A stretch of 64,000 nucleotides of DNA from Vibrio inusitatus (GTDB lineage Bacteria; Pseudomonadota; Gammaproteobacteria; Enterobacterales; Vibrionaceae). Both the position numbers and the translations under genes were made by a program. Every line of letters starts with the position of its first letter. The stretch's first letter is position 1. Shown piece by piece: positions 1 through 8,300 of the stretch. A model generated the notes under the pieces. The model did not search any database. It was not told the origin of the DNA and worked only from the letters and a program-made list of their open reading frames with translations. The DNA is taken from NCBI GenBank assembly GCA_024346935.1, contig AP024878.1, forward strand, positions 1,302,001 to 1,366,000, given 5' to 3'.

Positions 1-1
1 A

Positions 2-472
2 ACTGGCCTTTATGCTCGTTTTCAAACGCTATCAGATTTCTATGGAATGTTTTTTGGAACAAACGTAGAAGTGACACCTGTTTTAGACAAGCAGATCGAA
101 CAGTTAATGGACGATATGGAAGGGTTAGGTTGGAGCGTTACCAATGAATATGACCTAACTGAATCTGTAAAAAGCCAAGTATTTACCGATGGTGAAAGTT
201 CGTTTGTCTTGTGCGCCAATCAATGTGAATCGTGCTTTGATGGTGGGGAAGAATTAGTACGCCCAATGAGCTTTTTTGTTCGTGGCAACCACGCACAATT
301 TATTCAACAAGCTCTGCGCTGTGGCATGATGTTGCATAAGCAGACAGATTATAAATCTAAGGTTAAATACCACGGAGAATACCTAATTTATCCGAGCAAC
401 CAAGGCCCAATTCTCGCTGAGATACCGCTTGGATTTTCGTTGGAAGAATATCAACCTAAAGCTGACAGCTAA
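2..472 (+). CDS. Unrecognised protein, 3' part of a gene cut by the window edge
   Basis: The frame is open from the first bases of the window to a TAA at 470-472. The first internal ATG is at 47, but there is no ribosome binding site before it and sensible protein sequence (LYARFQTLSDFYGMFF) continues upstream, so I read this as the C-terminal 156 residues of a longer protein. It is soluble and acidic, with a cysteine pattern C-x3-C-x2-C in its middle (CANQCESC) that could bind metal or be incidental. I do not recognise the family. A convergent minus-strand gene ends 134 bases downstream. Confidence 0.6.
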   Translation, partial: TGLYARFQTLSDFYGMFFGTNVEVTPVLDKQIEQLMDDMEGLGWSVTNEYDLTESVKSQVFTDGESSFVLCANQCESCFDGGEELVRPMSFFVRGNHAQFIQQALRCGMMLHKQTDYKSKVKYHGEYLIYPSNQGPILAEIPLGFSLEEYQPKADS

Positions 473-524
473 AAAACAGTCATTCTCGAAGGCTATTAGT
501 TGTGGGTATCTTTCTCGTGTATAG

Positions 525-549
525 ATCCCCGATAAAAGCACTCGGGGAT
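525..549. repeat. Extragenic hairpin with 8-bp arms
   Basis: ATCCCCGA (525-532) and TCGGGGAT (542-549) form a perfect stem around a nine-base loop. There is no T-tract on either side, so it is not a standard intrinsic terminator. It lies between two convergent genes and may help stop both transcripts. Similar CCCCGA..TCGGGG hairpins followed by GACG are, as I recall, scattered between Vibrio genes, so this may be one copy of a dispersed extragenic palindrome. Confidence 0.5.
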
Positions 550-567
550 GACGCATACCGTAAAACT

Positions 568-595
568 TAGCTTGTAGCTTGTAGCTTGTAGCTTA
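568..595. repeat. Four tandem copies of a 7-bp unit (TAGCTTG)
   Basis: The heptamer TAGCTTG occurs three times exactly and a fourth time with the last base changed to A (568-574, 575-581, 582-588, 589-595). It lies only 11 bases past the stop of the minus-strand gene ending at 607 and outside any coding frame. Such a short tandem array is likely to vary in copy number between strains by slippage. Confidence 0.8.
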
Positions 596-606
596 GAATC
601 GAGGTT

Positions 607-2043
607 CTAGCTTTTTTTGGCCTTACGGCAAATGGCTTTTACCATTCCCTTAAAAATAAACAGATGCGCTGGGAACATCGCATACCAGTAAAGCAGCCCC
701 AAAAAACCTTTTGGATGCCACCACGCTCTAACGTCTAACTCTCGGTGATCGCCATGGTCAATAATAGTGCATTCTAAACGACCTAATCCGGGGCCTTTCA
801 TGCCAAATAGTAGTGAAAGAAACTGGTTTTCTTCGATACGAATCACCTTCCAAGAATCTATCTTGTCACCCACCTTTAAGGTTGGGCCTTCGGGTACTCG
901 TCGTTTCGGACGACCACCACCAACAAATAAATCTAGCCATTCTCGAGTACGCCATAAAATATTGGCGTAGAAGTAGCCTTCTTTAGGACTCCCTAACGTT
1001 TTGACTACGTTCCATAAATCTTCAGAGCTCTCTTCAGTGGTGATGCTTGCTCCTGCTTGCTTAGGGTAGTAGCCATAGCCGGGCTGCCATCTTTTAAGAG
1101 CGGCAGGGTCGAATCCCCAAACTTTACCACGCGCAAACTCATCTTCATGATCGAGTGTCTCGGTAATCATTTCTCGGTAAGAAAGAAGAGGCTGAGGAAA
1201 GCGGGTACGTATTGCTTGGGAGTCAGCAACAAAATCATGACTCAAGCCAGATAGCAAAGCGCGACCAATGTTACTAGGCACTGAAGTCACGAGACCTAGC
1301 CATACTGACGCCATAGCTGGAGTAAGAAGGGGAGTGGAAAATAAGCGATATTGATTATTGGTGGCCTTACATAACACTTTAAACTGTTCTCTATAACTAA
1401 GGGTATCAGCGCCACCTACTTCGTAAAATTCACTGTTTGTTGGCGTTTCATCGACTAAAGAGAGGAGATAATGATTGAGGTTTTGCAGGGCTATCGGATT
1501 GGCCTGTGAATCTACCCACTTTGGCGTAATAAGTACGGGAAGGTTGTAGACAAAATCGCGCATTATTTCAAAAGCTGCAGAACCTGGACCGATAATGACG
1601 CCTGCACGAAGTTCGATAATCGGCACTTGGGTATGGCGTAAAATATTACCTGTTTCACGACGAGCTTTAAGATGCTCTGAGTCGCCAGTTTGTGGTTGTA
1701 GAGAACTTAGGTAAATAACCTGACCAATAGCGTTTTGGTTTAGTGCTTCGGCGAAGTGATGAGCCAGTGATAACTCATACTCAAGAAAGTCATGTCCATG
1801 ATTCATACCATGCACCAAGAAAAACACTAAATCATAATCGTCAACCACTTCTAGAGTTTGTAGTTTGTCGGATAAATCTAGTTCTTTAAATGTGAGATTA
1901 GCGTGGTTGGAAATTCGACTTTCTAATAGTGTGGAGTTGCGAGCACTAGCAGTAACTCGATGCCCCTTTTCCAGCAACAGTGGTACAAGTTGCGAGCCAA
2001 CATAGCCAGATGCGCCAACGACCAATACCTTTTTTGAGTTCAT
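607..2043 (-). CDS. NAD(P)-binding SDR-type protein with C-terminal DUF2867 domain (YbjT-like)
   Basis: The protein has 478 residues. Residues 5-18 hold the Rossmann motif VVGASGYVGSQ (GxxGxxG), typical of atypical/NmrA-like short-chain dehydrogenases that bind NAD(P). From about residue 330 on, GGRPKRRVPEGPTLKVGDKI, the DVRAWWHPKGFLG stretch and a hydrophobic YWYAMFPAHLFIF segment match the DUF2867 domain found after the Rossmann part in E. coli YbjT (similar length). No catalytic YxxxK is obvious, so it may sense a nucleotide rather than reduce a substrate. The start is supported by an AGGA about 11 bases upstream. Monocistronic; substrate unknown. Confidence 0.8.
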   Translation of the reverse strand: MNSKKVLVVGASGYVGSQLVPLLLEKGHRVTASARNSTLLESRISNHANLTFKELDLSDKLQTLEVVDDYDLVFFLVHGMNHGHDFLEYELSLAHHFAEALNQNAIGQVIYLSSLQPQTGDSEHLKARRETGNILRHTQVPIIELRAGVIIGPGSAAFEIMRDFVYNLPVLITPKWVDSQANPIALQNLNHYLLSLVDETPTNSEFYEVGGADTLSYREQFKVLCKATNNQYRLFSTPLLTPAMASVWLGLVTSVPSNIGRALLSGLSHDFVADSQAIRTRFPQPLLSYREMITETLDHEDEFARGKVWGFDPAALKRWQPGYGYYPKQAGASITTEESSEDLWNVVKTLGSPKEGYFYANILWRTREWLDLFVGGGRPKRRVPEGPTLKVGDKIDSWKVIRIEENQFLSLLFGMKGPGLGRLECTIIDHGDHRELDVRAWWHPKGFLGLLYWYAMFPAHLFIFKGMVKAICRKAKKS

Positions 2044-2210
2044 CCTGATTCCTACTTGGTTCTATCCTATAGATAAGAGTATACTATTTGCTGAAAACCC
2101 TCACTTTTTCATAATCTTGCTGAATAATACAGCACATTTTTCAAAAGAGTCCTCTCATTATCGAGATTGAATAATTAGGTGAGCTTAAGATGGGTAAAAG
2201 GTAACCATTA

Positions 2211-2882
2211 ATGTTGAAACTGGTAAGTGTTAGCAAGGGATTTGTTGACGGTGGAGAATTTCATCCGGTATTACAGGGTGCTGATCTAACGATTGGCAGA
2301 GGTGAACAAATAGCACTTATGGGAGAATCTGGCGCAGGTAAGAGTACGCTTCTTAATCTGATCGCAGGCCTAGATAAAGTCGATTCTGGTGAAATCTGGT
2401 TTGGCGATTATGATATGCATAACTTCAAAGAGAACAATCGTACTCGCTATCGTCGAAATCATATTGGTCATGTTTTTCAACAATATAACTTATTGACCAC
2501 GCTGAACATTGCCGACAATATTCGTTTTTCTCGCCAGTTAAAAGGTCTACCTGAAAATAGCCAATTGTGGCGTCAGATATTGGCAACCCTGGACCTTATG
2601 CCTCTATTGGGCCGATATCCAGAAGAGTTGTCTGGTGGACAGCAACAACGTGCTGCCATTGCTCGATCTCTGTATATGGAACCGTCGATTCTTTTGGCGG
2701 ATGAACCAACAGGTAGCCTCGATGAGAAGAATGCAGAAGCGGTAATGCGTTTGTTTACGTCTTTGACTAAAGAATTTAACTGCACGTTACTGCTCGTGAC
2801 ACACAGTGAGAAAGTCGCTGCCTATATGGAAAAAACCGTGCGCCTGCAAGGAGGGCAACTGCATGTTATGGCCAATAGCTAA
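2211..2882 (+). CDS. ABC transporter ATP-binding protein, LolD/MacB-type (AttE-like)
   Basis: A 223-residue ATPase of the family that partners FtsX-like permeases. Walker A GESGAGKST is at residues 38-46, the Q-loop at about 90, the signature LSGGQQQR at 140-147, Walker B ILLADEP at 160-166 and the H-loop histidine at 198. The next gene, an FtsX-type permease, begins 20 bases before this gene stops, so the two are translationally coupled. With the CrtC/AttH-like third gene the set resembles the Agrobacterium att ABC locus. These transporters usually use ATP to move or release lipids, lipoproteins or peptides at the membrane surface rather than to import solutes; the substrate here is unknown. 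Confidence 0.9.
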   Translation: MLKLVSVSKGFVDGGEFHPVLQGADLTIGRGEQIALMGESGAGKSTLLNLIAGLDKVDSGEIWFGDYDMHNFKENNRTRYRRNHIGHVFQQYNLLTTLNIADNIRFSRQLKGLPENSQLWRQILATLDLMPLLGRYPEELSGGQQQRAAIARSLYMEPSILLADEPTGSLDEKNAEAVMRLFTSLTKEFNCTLLLVTHSEKVAAYMEKTVRLQGGQLHVMANS

Positions 2883-5316
2883 AGCGCTACTCGGTCATTA
2901 CAAGCGGCACCCATTACAGATGATTTTAGTCTGGCTGGGGCTGTCCCTTGGCATTTCGGTTCTGGTTGGTGTATTGGCCATTAACCAGCATGCAAAGCTC
3001 TCTTACACACACGGTGAGCGCCTTTTCGCAAACCCTTTGCCTTACCGAATCCAATCCAAGAGCAGTTCAAATACTATTCCTCAGGGCTTCTATGTACAGA
3101 TGCGCCGCGAAGGATTCCATCAATGTATTCCGTTTGATATTTTTCGCTCTCGTACTGATGAGGGCGGCGAAATTCAGCTACTAGGTATTGATGCTTTAGC
3201 AACAGCTGAGGTGTTTTTTAGATCTGATATTCTAGAAAATCCGATACTCAAAATGATGCAGCCTCCTTATCCTGTTTTGGTCAATCACACCTATATGAAG
3301 TACATGGGATGGGAAGAGGGACAACGCCTTAAATTGCAAGATGGCAAGGAACTCGGCCCTCTTGTGGTCGATAATCAAAAGCTAGTAAAGGGTTCAAACT
3401 TAATCGTAGATATGGCGGTAACTCGCAATTTAAGAAGAGGCACAGGCTTCTCTTTAATTGGCTGCGGAAATTTGAGCCAACAAAAACTCGATAAGATTCG
3501 CTCCATGCTCCCTGAGGGGATGAGTTTACGCAAAAATACTCGTGCTGAATTGGTCTCTCTGACAGAAGCTTTCCATCTCAACCTCACCGCAATGGGAATG
3601 CTGTCATTCTTAATTGGCTTGTTTATCTTTTATCAAGCAATGTCACTCTCGTTCATTCAACGACAAACCGTTGTTGGTGTGTTGCGTCAAGTAGGCGTTT
3701 CGGGTGGGCAGTTGGTGGCGGCTCTAAGTTTAGAGTTGGTTATTCTAGTTGTTGTCAGTTGGCTTTCAGGTAATGTCTTGGGCTTAATGCTAGCCAATCA
3801 ATTATTGCCTGCTGTGTCTATGAGTATTGGCGCTATTTATAACGCAAGTATTGATCTTGTGATCAACTGGAGTTGGACTTGGAGTCTCAAGAGCTTAGGC
3901 ATGGCGATCTTGGGAGTTTTACTCTCATGCACTTGGCCTTTAGTTCGTCTAGTACGTTCTCAGCCTATTCGTCTGACTGCACGTTTATCCTTAGTTCGTT
4001 TTGCAGGTAAAGAGTTTTTTTGGCAAGCGGTATTATCTGCGTTTTGTTTATTTGCCGCGGTGTTCATTCTTCAGTTTGGAGAAGGAGTTTATGCTGGGTT
4101 TAGTATTCTAGGCTTTATGCTAGTGGGCGTTGCTTTAGTGGTGCCGTACATCATATTTGAGCTATTTACCTATCTATCGTATCGATTACGCTGGGTAAGA
4201 GCACGTTGGTTCTTTGCAGATGCCGCAGCTTCAATGAGTTACCGAGGTGTGGCGTTAATGGCCTTTATGTTGGCGATCACAGCGAACGTCGGCGTCGAAA
4301 CAATGGTGGGAAGCTTTAGAGAAACCACTGACAAATGGCTTTCACAACGCCTCGCCGCAGATGTTTATATTCACCCTACGGTCAATGCGGCGCCTAGAAT
4401 GACGTCTTGGCTTGAAAAACAGCCAGAAGTGAAAGAAGTTTGGCAACGCTGGGAAACTGAACTGGTGACGCTCGATGGTAATATTAATCTGGTGAGTACA
4501 GGTAATAGTGCTGGAGAAGAGGGCTCTTTGTCCGAGAAAGTAACCATCCCTGACTATTGGCATCACCTGCATCACTCTCGTAGCGTTATGATCAGCGAAT
4601 CTATGTCTCTAAAACGGAACATTAGAGTGGGGGATTATATTTCACTGCCTGCACCTATAGGTCAGCAATGGCGTGTGGTGGGGGTCTACTACGATTATGG
4701 CAATCCTTATGATCAGGTCTTGTTATCTGAGAATAGTTGGCGCTTGTTGCTGCCTGGGCAAGGAAGCATAGGACTAGGGGTTGTGCTCAATGATAAATCT
4801 CAAGCCGAAAGTCTGACTTCTAAATTGATCTCTATCTATCGAACGCCGGCTGAGCGGGTGGTCAACAACAACACTATCCATGAGCATGCATTGAAGATTT
4901 TTGACAGAACCTTTGGTATCACTGACACGTTAGGCAACCTAACCCTGATTGTGGCCGTATTTGGTATCTTCTTTGCTACTCTTGCGGGTGAGGCGTCGAG
5001 ATTGCGTAATGTTGCCTTGCTTCGCTGTTTGGGGGTATCAGGAAAAGAATTAGTGTTTATTGGCGGAGCACAGCTGTTCGCATTCGGCTTGGTGGCGTCT
5101 TGCGTGGCAATTCCACTTGGCATGGCACTTGCGAGTAATGTTGTAGAACTTATTTTGAAGAAAACCTTTGGCTGGAGTATGCAGTTGCATGTGGTGCCAT
5201 GGGATTATTTAGGGACATTGGCACTCACCGTAGGTGCCTTGATGTTGGCGGGAGCCATACCAGTGTTGCAAGTTATTCGTCGTACTCCGATGAAATCACT
5301 GCGTGACGCGTTATAG
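2863..5316 (+). CDS. FtsX-like ABC transporter permease (AttF/AttG-like), two tandem modules
   Basis: I place the start at ATG 2863, not at the upstream in-frame codon at 2806, because AAGGAGGG lies just ahead of it and the sequence then runs into a membrane helix (LQMILVWLGLSLGISVLVGV). The 817-residue protein has an N-terminal membrane segment, a large extracytoplasmic domain, a membrane cluster at about 245-400, a second pair of helices near 385-450, a second extracytoplasmic domain, and a last FtsX cluster at about 700-810. This layout equals two FtsX/MacB-type permease modules in one chain, so it probably works with a dimer of the preceding ATPase. The start overlaps the ATPase gene by 20 bases. 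Only nine bases separate it from the lipocalin-like gene downstream. Confidence 0.88.
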   Translation: MLWPIAKALLGHYKRHPLQMILVWLGLSLGISVLVGVLAINQHAKLSYTHGERLFANPLPYRIQSKSSSNTIPQGFYVQMRREGFHQCIPFDIFRSRTDEGGEIQLLGIDALATAEVFFRSDILENPILKMMQPPYPVLVNHTYMKYMGWEEGQRLKLQDGKELGPLVVDNQKLVKGSNLIVDMAVTRNLRRGTGFSLIGCGNLSQQKLDKIRSMLPEGMSLRKNTRAELVSLTEAFHLNLTAMGMLSFLIGLFIFYQAMSLSFIQRQTVVGVLRQVGVSGGQLVAALSLELVILVVVSWLSGNVLGLMLANQLLPAVSMSIGAIYNASIDLVINWSWTWSLKSLGMAILGVLLSCTWPLVRLVRSQPIRLTARLSLVRFAGKEFFWQAVLSAFCLFAAVFILQFGEGVYAGFSILGFMLVGVALVVPYIIFELFTYLSYRLRWVRARWFFADAAASMSYRGVALMAFMLAITANVGVETMVGSFRETTDKWLSQRLAADVYIHPTVNAAPRMTSWLEKQPEVKEVWQRWETELVTLDGNINLVSTGNSAGEEGSLSEKVTIPDYWHHLHHSRSVMISESMSLKRNIRVGDYISLPAPIGQQWRVVGVYYDYGNPYDQVLLSENSWRLLLPGQGSIGLGVVLNDKSQAESLTSKLISIYRTPAERVVNNNTIHEHALKIFDRTFGITDTLGNLTLIVAVFGIFFATLAGEASRLRNVALLRCLGVSGKELVFIGGAQLFAFGLVASCVAIPLGMALASNVVELILKKTFGWSMQLHVVPWDYLGTLALTVGALMLAGAIPVLQVIRRTPMKSLRDAL

Positions 5317-5325
5317 AGCAGAATA

Positions 5326-6441
5326 ATGCAAATATTTTTTAATAAACGTCTACTGCTGATAATCACCGCTTTTGTGGCACTGTCTTCTGGTATTGGGATA
5401 CTGGTATACAAACTGTGGAGTGCAGAACAGCAACCTCTATTGACCATAGACGTTCTCAAAAGTGAGGTTGATGATACTTTTGAGCCGGTATTGCCTGGAC
5501 CCAGAATTAATTTCCCCGACGACTTTAGGGTACACCCAAAGTTTCAGCATGAAGTTTGGCGATATATTGCCATGCTTGATGATAGCGAAGGGAATGAATA
5601 CCTCGTGCAGTGGTTTTTATTTCGAATCTCTATGTCTGAAGATGAGGGAACTGGCTGGGAGTCGCCACAAATCTACACTTCTCAAGCGATTGTTACCACA
5701 CCAGATCAAGTGTTCCGTGACCAACGATTTGCAAGAGGTGGGATAGGCTTGGTTGGCATGCGCCAGCGCCCGTATCAGCTCTCTATTGATAATTGGTCTT
5801 TACGTTCTTTTTCTGGTTCTCCAATGCCGGGTCAACTGTCTATTTCATCGGATCAATTTGATATTAACCTTGCCAATGAACTCGACACGCCCTATGTCCC
5901 GCTGGGAGAAAATGGATATCAGGTAACACATGAGCTGATGTCGAGAGCGTTCTATGGATACACAGCCCCCTATGTTCAAAGTACTGGTACATTGACTATA
6001 GGCACTCAAACTATTGAGGTGTCAGGCAGTGCTGTGTTTAATCAGGTATGGGGGACAGACATCATTGGTCAGGACCAAAAAGGCTATAACCAGTTTATGT
6101 TTAGGCTTCAAGATGGAAGAGTGTTATCCGTTACTAAAACTCGTCATCAAGGGGATATGGATTCCTATCACTATGGCAATATTTATACACCTGACGGCGG
6201 TCATGTGGCACTTAAGACTGATGAAATAGAGATCCATGCAATAGGCAGTAGCACCTTAAGCAATGGCAAAACCCTACCTTTGCAATGGGTGGTGAATGTG
6301 CCTGACTATAATATTTTTCTAACGGCTAAGACTTCGCGTCTTGAGCAGTGGGTAAATCTGTCAATACCGTCATGGTCAGGTCGAGTTGAAGCCTCAGGGA
6401 GTATCAACGCTACCGGTTACCTTCAGTTGATCGGCTACTGA
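5326..6441 (+). CDS. Membrane-anchored lipocalin-like protein, CrtC/AttH family
   Basis: A 371-residue protein with one N-terminal hydrophobic segment (residues 9-28), either an uncleaved anchor or a signal sequence, so the rest should lie in the periplasm. Near residues 50-75 there is the family opening PGPRINFPDDFRVHPKFQHE followed by VWRY, then beta-rich sequence ending in a short VEASGSINATGYLQLIGY tail. This fits the double-lipocalin fold of the carotenoid 1,2-hydratase/AttH group. Despite that name no carotenoid genes are nearby, and in ABC-linked members the role is presumed to be binding a hydrophobic ligand handed over by the transporter. It is the third gene of the operon, nine bases after the permease. 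Confidence 0.82.
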   Translation: MQIFFNKRLLLIITAFVALSSGIGILVYKLWSAEQQPLLTIDVLKSEVDDTFEPVLPGPRINFPDDFRVHPKFQHEVWRYIAMLDDSEGNEYLVQWFLFRISMSEDEGTGWESPQIYTSQAIVTTPDQVFRDQRFARGGIGLVGMRQRPYQLSIDNWSLRSFSGSPMPGQLSISSDQFDINLANELDTPYVPLGENGYQVTHELMSRAFYGYTAPYVQSTGTLTIGTQTIEVSGSAVFNQVWGTDIIGQDQKGYNQFMFRLQDGRVLSVTKTRHQGDMDSYHYGNIYTPDGGHVALKTDEIEIHAIGSSTLSNGKTLPLQWVVNVPDYNIFLTAKTSRLEQWVNLSIPSWSGRVEASGSINATGYLQLIGY

Positions 6442-6660
6442 GTTATTGGTCTACGCTGTATAGGCTAGCCTGCCTAGACTAAGGCTAGTTTTGCTAGATT
6501 ACTTTTGTATTATTTTAGTATCTTAGGGGCTTTATTTTGCCTTTAATTATGGTTCAACTATGATAATTCTGCCTGATAGTTCGTATATTCCGAAGTAATT
6601 GGTATATAGAATCGAATTTTGTTTATGGTAGTAATAGGTAGACTATCTGCCACTTAGTTG

Positions 6661-6676
6661 TGTGATTCTAATCACA
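6661..6676 (+). promoter_or_regulatory. CRP (cAMP receptor protein) site upstream of nhaA
   Basis: TGTGATTCTAATCACA is a perfect TGTGA-N6-TCACA palindrome, flanked by A/T-rich bases as in the best CRP sites. It ends 17 bases before the nhaA start codon. Activation from the usual -41 or -61 positions would put the transcript start inside the gene, so the geometry suggests repression of a promoter lying over or just upstream of it. The site is seen directly; the role is inferred. Confidence 0.7.
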
Positions 6677-6693
6677 AATGTATAGGTTTAAAT

Positions 6694-7878
6694 ATGAGTC
6701 AAATGCTAAAAGATTTTTTTAAGCTGGAATCAGCTGGAGGCATAATTCTTGTTATCGCAGCTGCGCTAGCAATGATTGTGGCGAACTCTCCTCTTAACGA
6801 AGCTTATCAAGGCGCTCTGCATTCTTACGTGTTAGGGATGTCTGTTGAACATTGGGTCAACGACGGTCTAATGGCGCTATTCTTCCTACTGATCGGTTTG
6901 GAAGTAAAACGTGAACTCCTAGAAGGAGCTCTAAAGTCTCGTGAAACCGCTATCTTCCCTGCTATTGCAGCGGTAGGTGGTATGGTTGCACCCGCTTTAG
7001 TTTACGTACTGTTTAACATGGGTAATGCGGATGCTCTAGCAGGTTGGGCTATCCCAGCAGCTACAGATATAGCCTTTGCTCTAGGTATCATGGCATTGCT
7101 TGGTAAACGCGTGCCAGTAAGCCTAAAGGTTTTCCTACTAGCGCTAGCTATTATTGATGATTTGGGTGTTGTTGTTATTATCGCTCTGTTCTACAGCAGT
7201 GATCTTTCTACAACAGCCTTGGCTATCGGCTTTGCGATGACAGGCTTGCTGTTCTACATGAACCACAAGAAAGTGACTCCACTGAAATGGTACCTATTAG
7301 TCGGTGCGATTCTTTGGTTCGCGGTTCTTAAGTCTGGTGTACACGCGACACTAGCCGGTGTTGTAATTGGTTTTGCTATCCCTCTTAAAGGTAAAAAGGG
7401 TGAGCGCTCTCCATTGAAACATCTAGAACACGCTTTACATCCTTGGTCTTCGTTTATGATTCTACCAATCTTTGCTTTTGCCAATGCAGGTGTATCACTA
7501 GAAGGTATTTCACTGTCGACATTAGGCACTGCACTACCAATGGGTATCGCTCTTGGTCTGCTTATTGGTAAGCCTCTAGGTATCTTTAGCTTTAGCTGGT
7601 TAGCGGTTAAAGCGGGTGTAGCTAAGCTTCCTGAAGGTATTGATTTCCGCCATATCTTCGCAGTATCAGTGTTATGTGGTATCGGCTTCACTATGTCGAT
7701 GTTTATTGCATCACTTGCCTTTACTGGCGCTAATGCAGACTTCAATACTCACGCACGATTGGGTATCCTGATGGGCTCAACTCTAGCTGCTGTGATTGGC
7801 TACTTCTTGCTGAGCATATCGCTCCCAAAGAAGGTAGAGGCTGAGAATAACGCTTCAACAGTGGAAGCTCAGTCTTAA
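6694..7878 (+). CDS. nhaA: Na+/H+ antiporter NhaA
   Basis: A 394-residue inner-membrane antiporter that exports sodium in exchange for protons, used for salt and alkaline pH tolerance. It has about twelve hydrophobic segments and the ion-binding pair of adjacent aspartates in [19 protein letters not shown], plus the conserved [16 protein letters not shown] and [11 protein letters not shown] stretches. The upstream in-frame TTG at 6658 would add 12 residues and overlap the CRP site; the ATG at 6694 with AGG seven bases upstream matches the usual MSxxxxDFFKxESAGG start. Monocistronic, with a strong terminator right after it. Confidence 0.97.
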   Translation: MSQMLKDFFKLESAGGIILVIAAALAMIVANSPLNEAYQGALHSYVLGMSVEHWVNDGLMALFFLLIGLEVKRELLEGALKSRETAIFPAIAAVGGMVAPALVYVLFNMGNADALAGWAIPAATDIAFALGIMALLGKRVPVSLKVFLLALAIIDDLGVVVIIALFYSSDLSTTALAIGFAMTGLLFYMNHKKVTPLKWYLLVGAILWFAVLKSGVHATLAGVVIGFAIPLKGKKGERSPLKHLEHALHPWSSFMILPIFAFANAGVSLEGISLSTLGTALPMGIALGLLIGKPLGIFSFSWLAVKAGVAKLPEGIDFRHIFAVSVLCGIGFTMSMFIASLAFTGANADFNTHARLGILMGSTLAAVIGYFLLSISLPKKVEAENNASTVEAQS

Positions 7879-7900
7879 TAGTAAAATTGATAAGTAGAAA

Positions 7901-7929
7901 GGGAGAGCTGTAAAGCTCTCCCTTTTTTT
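7901..7929 (+). terminator. Rho-independent terminator of nhaA
   Basis: GGGAGAGC, loop TGTAAA, GCTCTCCC, then seven T residues. A clear eight-base-pair stem 22 bases after the nhaA stop codon. Confidence 0.93.
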
Positions 7930-7946
7930 ATGGGTAAATTTTGGAT

Positions 7947-7978
7947 AAAAAAAAGCCCAATCAAGTCGGACTGGGCTT
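7947..7978 (-). terminator. Minus-strand intrinsic terminator facing nhaA
   Basis: Read on the minus strand, AAGCCCA ... TGGGCTT forms a stem with an internal loop, followed by a run of eight T. On the plus strand the stem is preceded by A and lacks a T-tract, so it acts on leftward transcripts. No established leftward gene lies between it and psrA; it therefore supports a leftward transcript starting in the psrA upstream region. Confidence 0.7.
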
Positions 7979-8093
7979 ATACAAAACATAGGAGTCAAAA
8001 GAAATAACAGTGGTCGTAATCAACAGTAAAAAATCGAATTTGTTTCAAGCTAATCCATACTGCTCTGTTGCTTACATAATATAAGACTGGGAC

Positions 8094-8273
8094 TCACCAA
8101 AAGAGTTCAATTAAATTTCTATTTTTCTTCTGATCATTTCTAATTATTTCCTTCAGTTTCTTAACACACTGTTTTTTAAGACGTAAATCTTCCTCGATGC
8201 GCTCAAATTGTGATCTGGTCAGATCTCTTTGATTTTTGTTGTTGCTTTCATGTTGCGCTCTTGTTAAATTCAA
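8094..8273 (-). CDS. Possible small basic protein divergent from psrA
   Basis: A 59-codon leftward frame starting at a TTG (8273) or GTG (8279) and ending at TGA 8094. The translation is rich in Lys, Arg and Glu and helix-like (SQFERIEEDLRLKKQC, then KKLKEIIRNDQKK). A leftward intrinsic terminator follows 115 bases further on, which a real leftward gene would need. Against it, there is no ATG and no convincing ribosome binding site, and the start region coincides with the PsrA operator. It could instead be a non-coding RNA. No family recognised. Confidence 0.3.
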   Translation of the reverse strand: MNLTRAQHESNNKNQRDLTRSQFERIEEDLRLKKQCVKKLKEIIRNDQKKNRNLIELFW

Positions 8274-8284
8274 ACGCACGTTTA
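8271..8284. promoter_or_regulatory. PsrA-type operator ahead of psrA-fadE
   Basis: CAAACGCACGTTTA contains the palindrome AAACG-CA-CGTTT and fits the PsrA consensus of CAAAC and GTTTG halves separated by two to four bases, with one mismatch. It ends 17 bases before the psrA start codon, where bound repressor would block transcription of psrA and fadE. In Pseudomonas PsrA binds such boxes and is released by long-chain acyl-CoA or fatty acids. Autoregulation here is inferred. Confidence 0.65.
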
Positions 8285-8300
8285 ATACGGGTGATTGAAT

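Noticed and set aside
7254..7745. 163-codon open frame antisense to nhaA
   Set aside because: It lies wholly within a well-conserved gene on the other strand, and its composition is that of a shadow frame; no ribosome binding site.
8208..8223. TGTGATCTGGTCAGAT as a CRP site upstream of psrA
   Set aside because: Only the left half fits TGTGA; the right half is far from TCACA.
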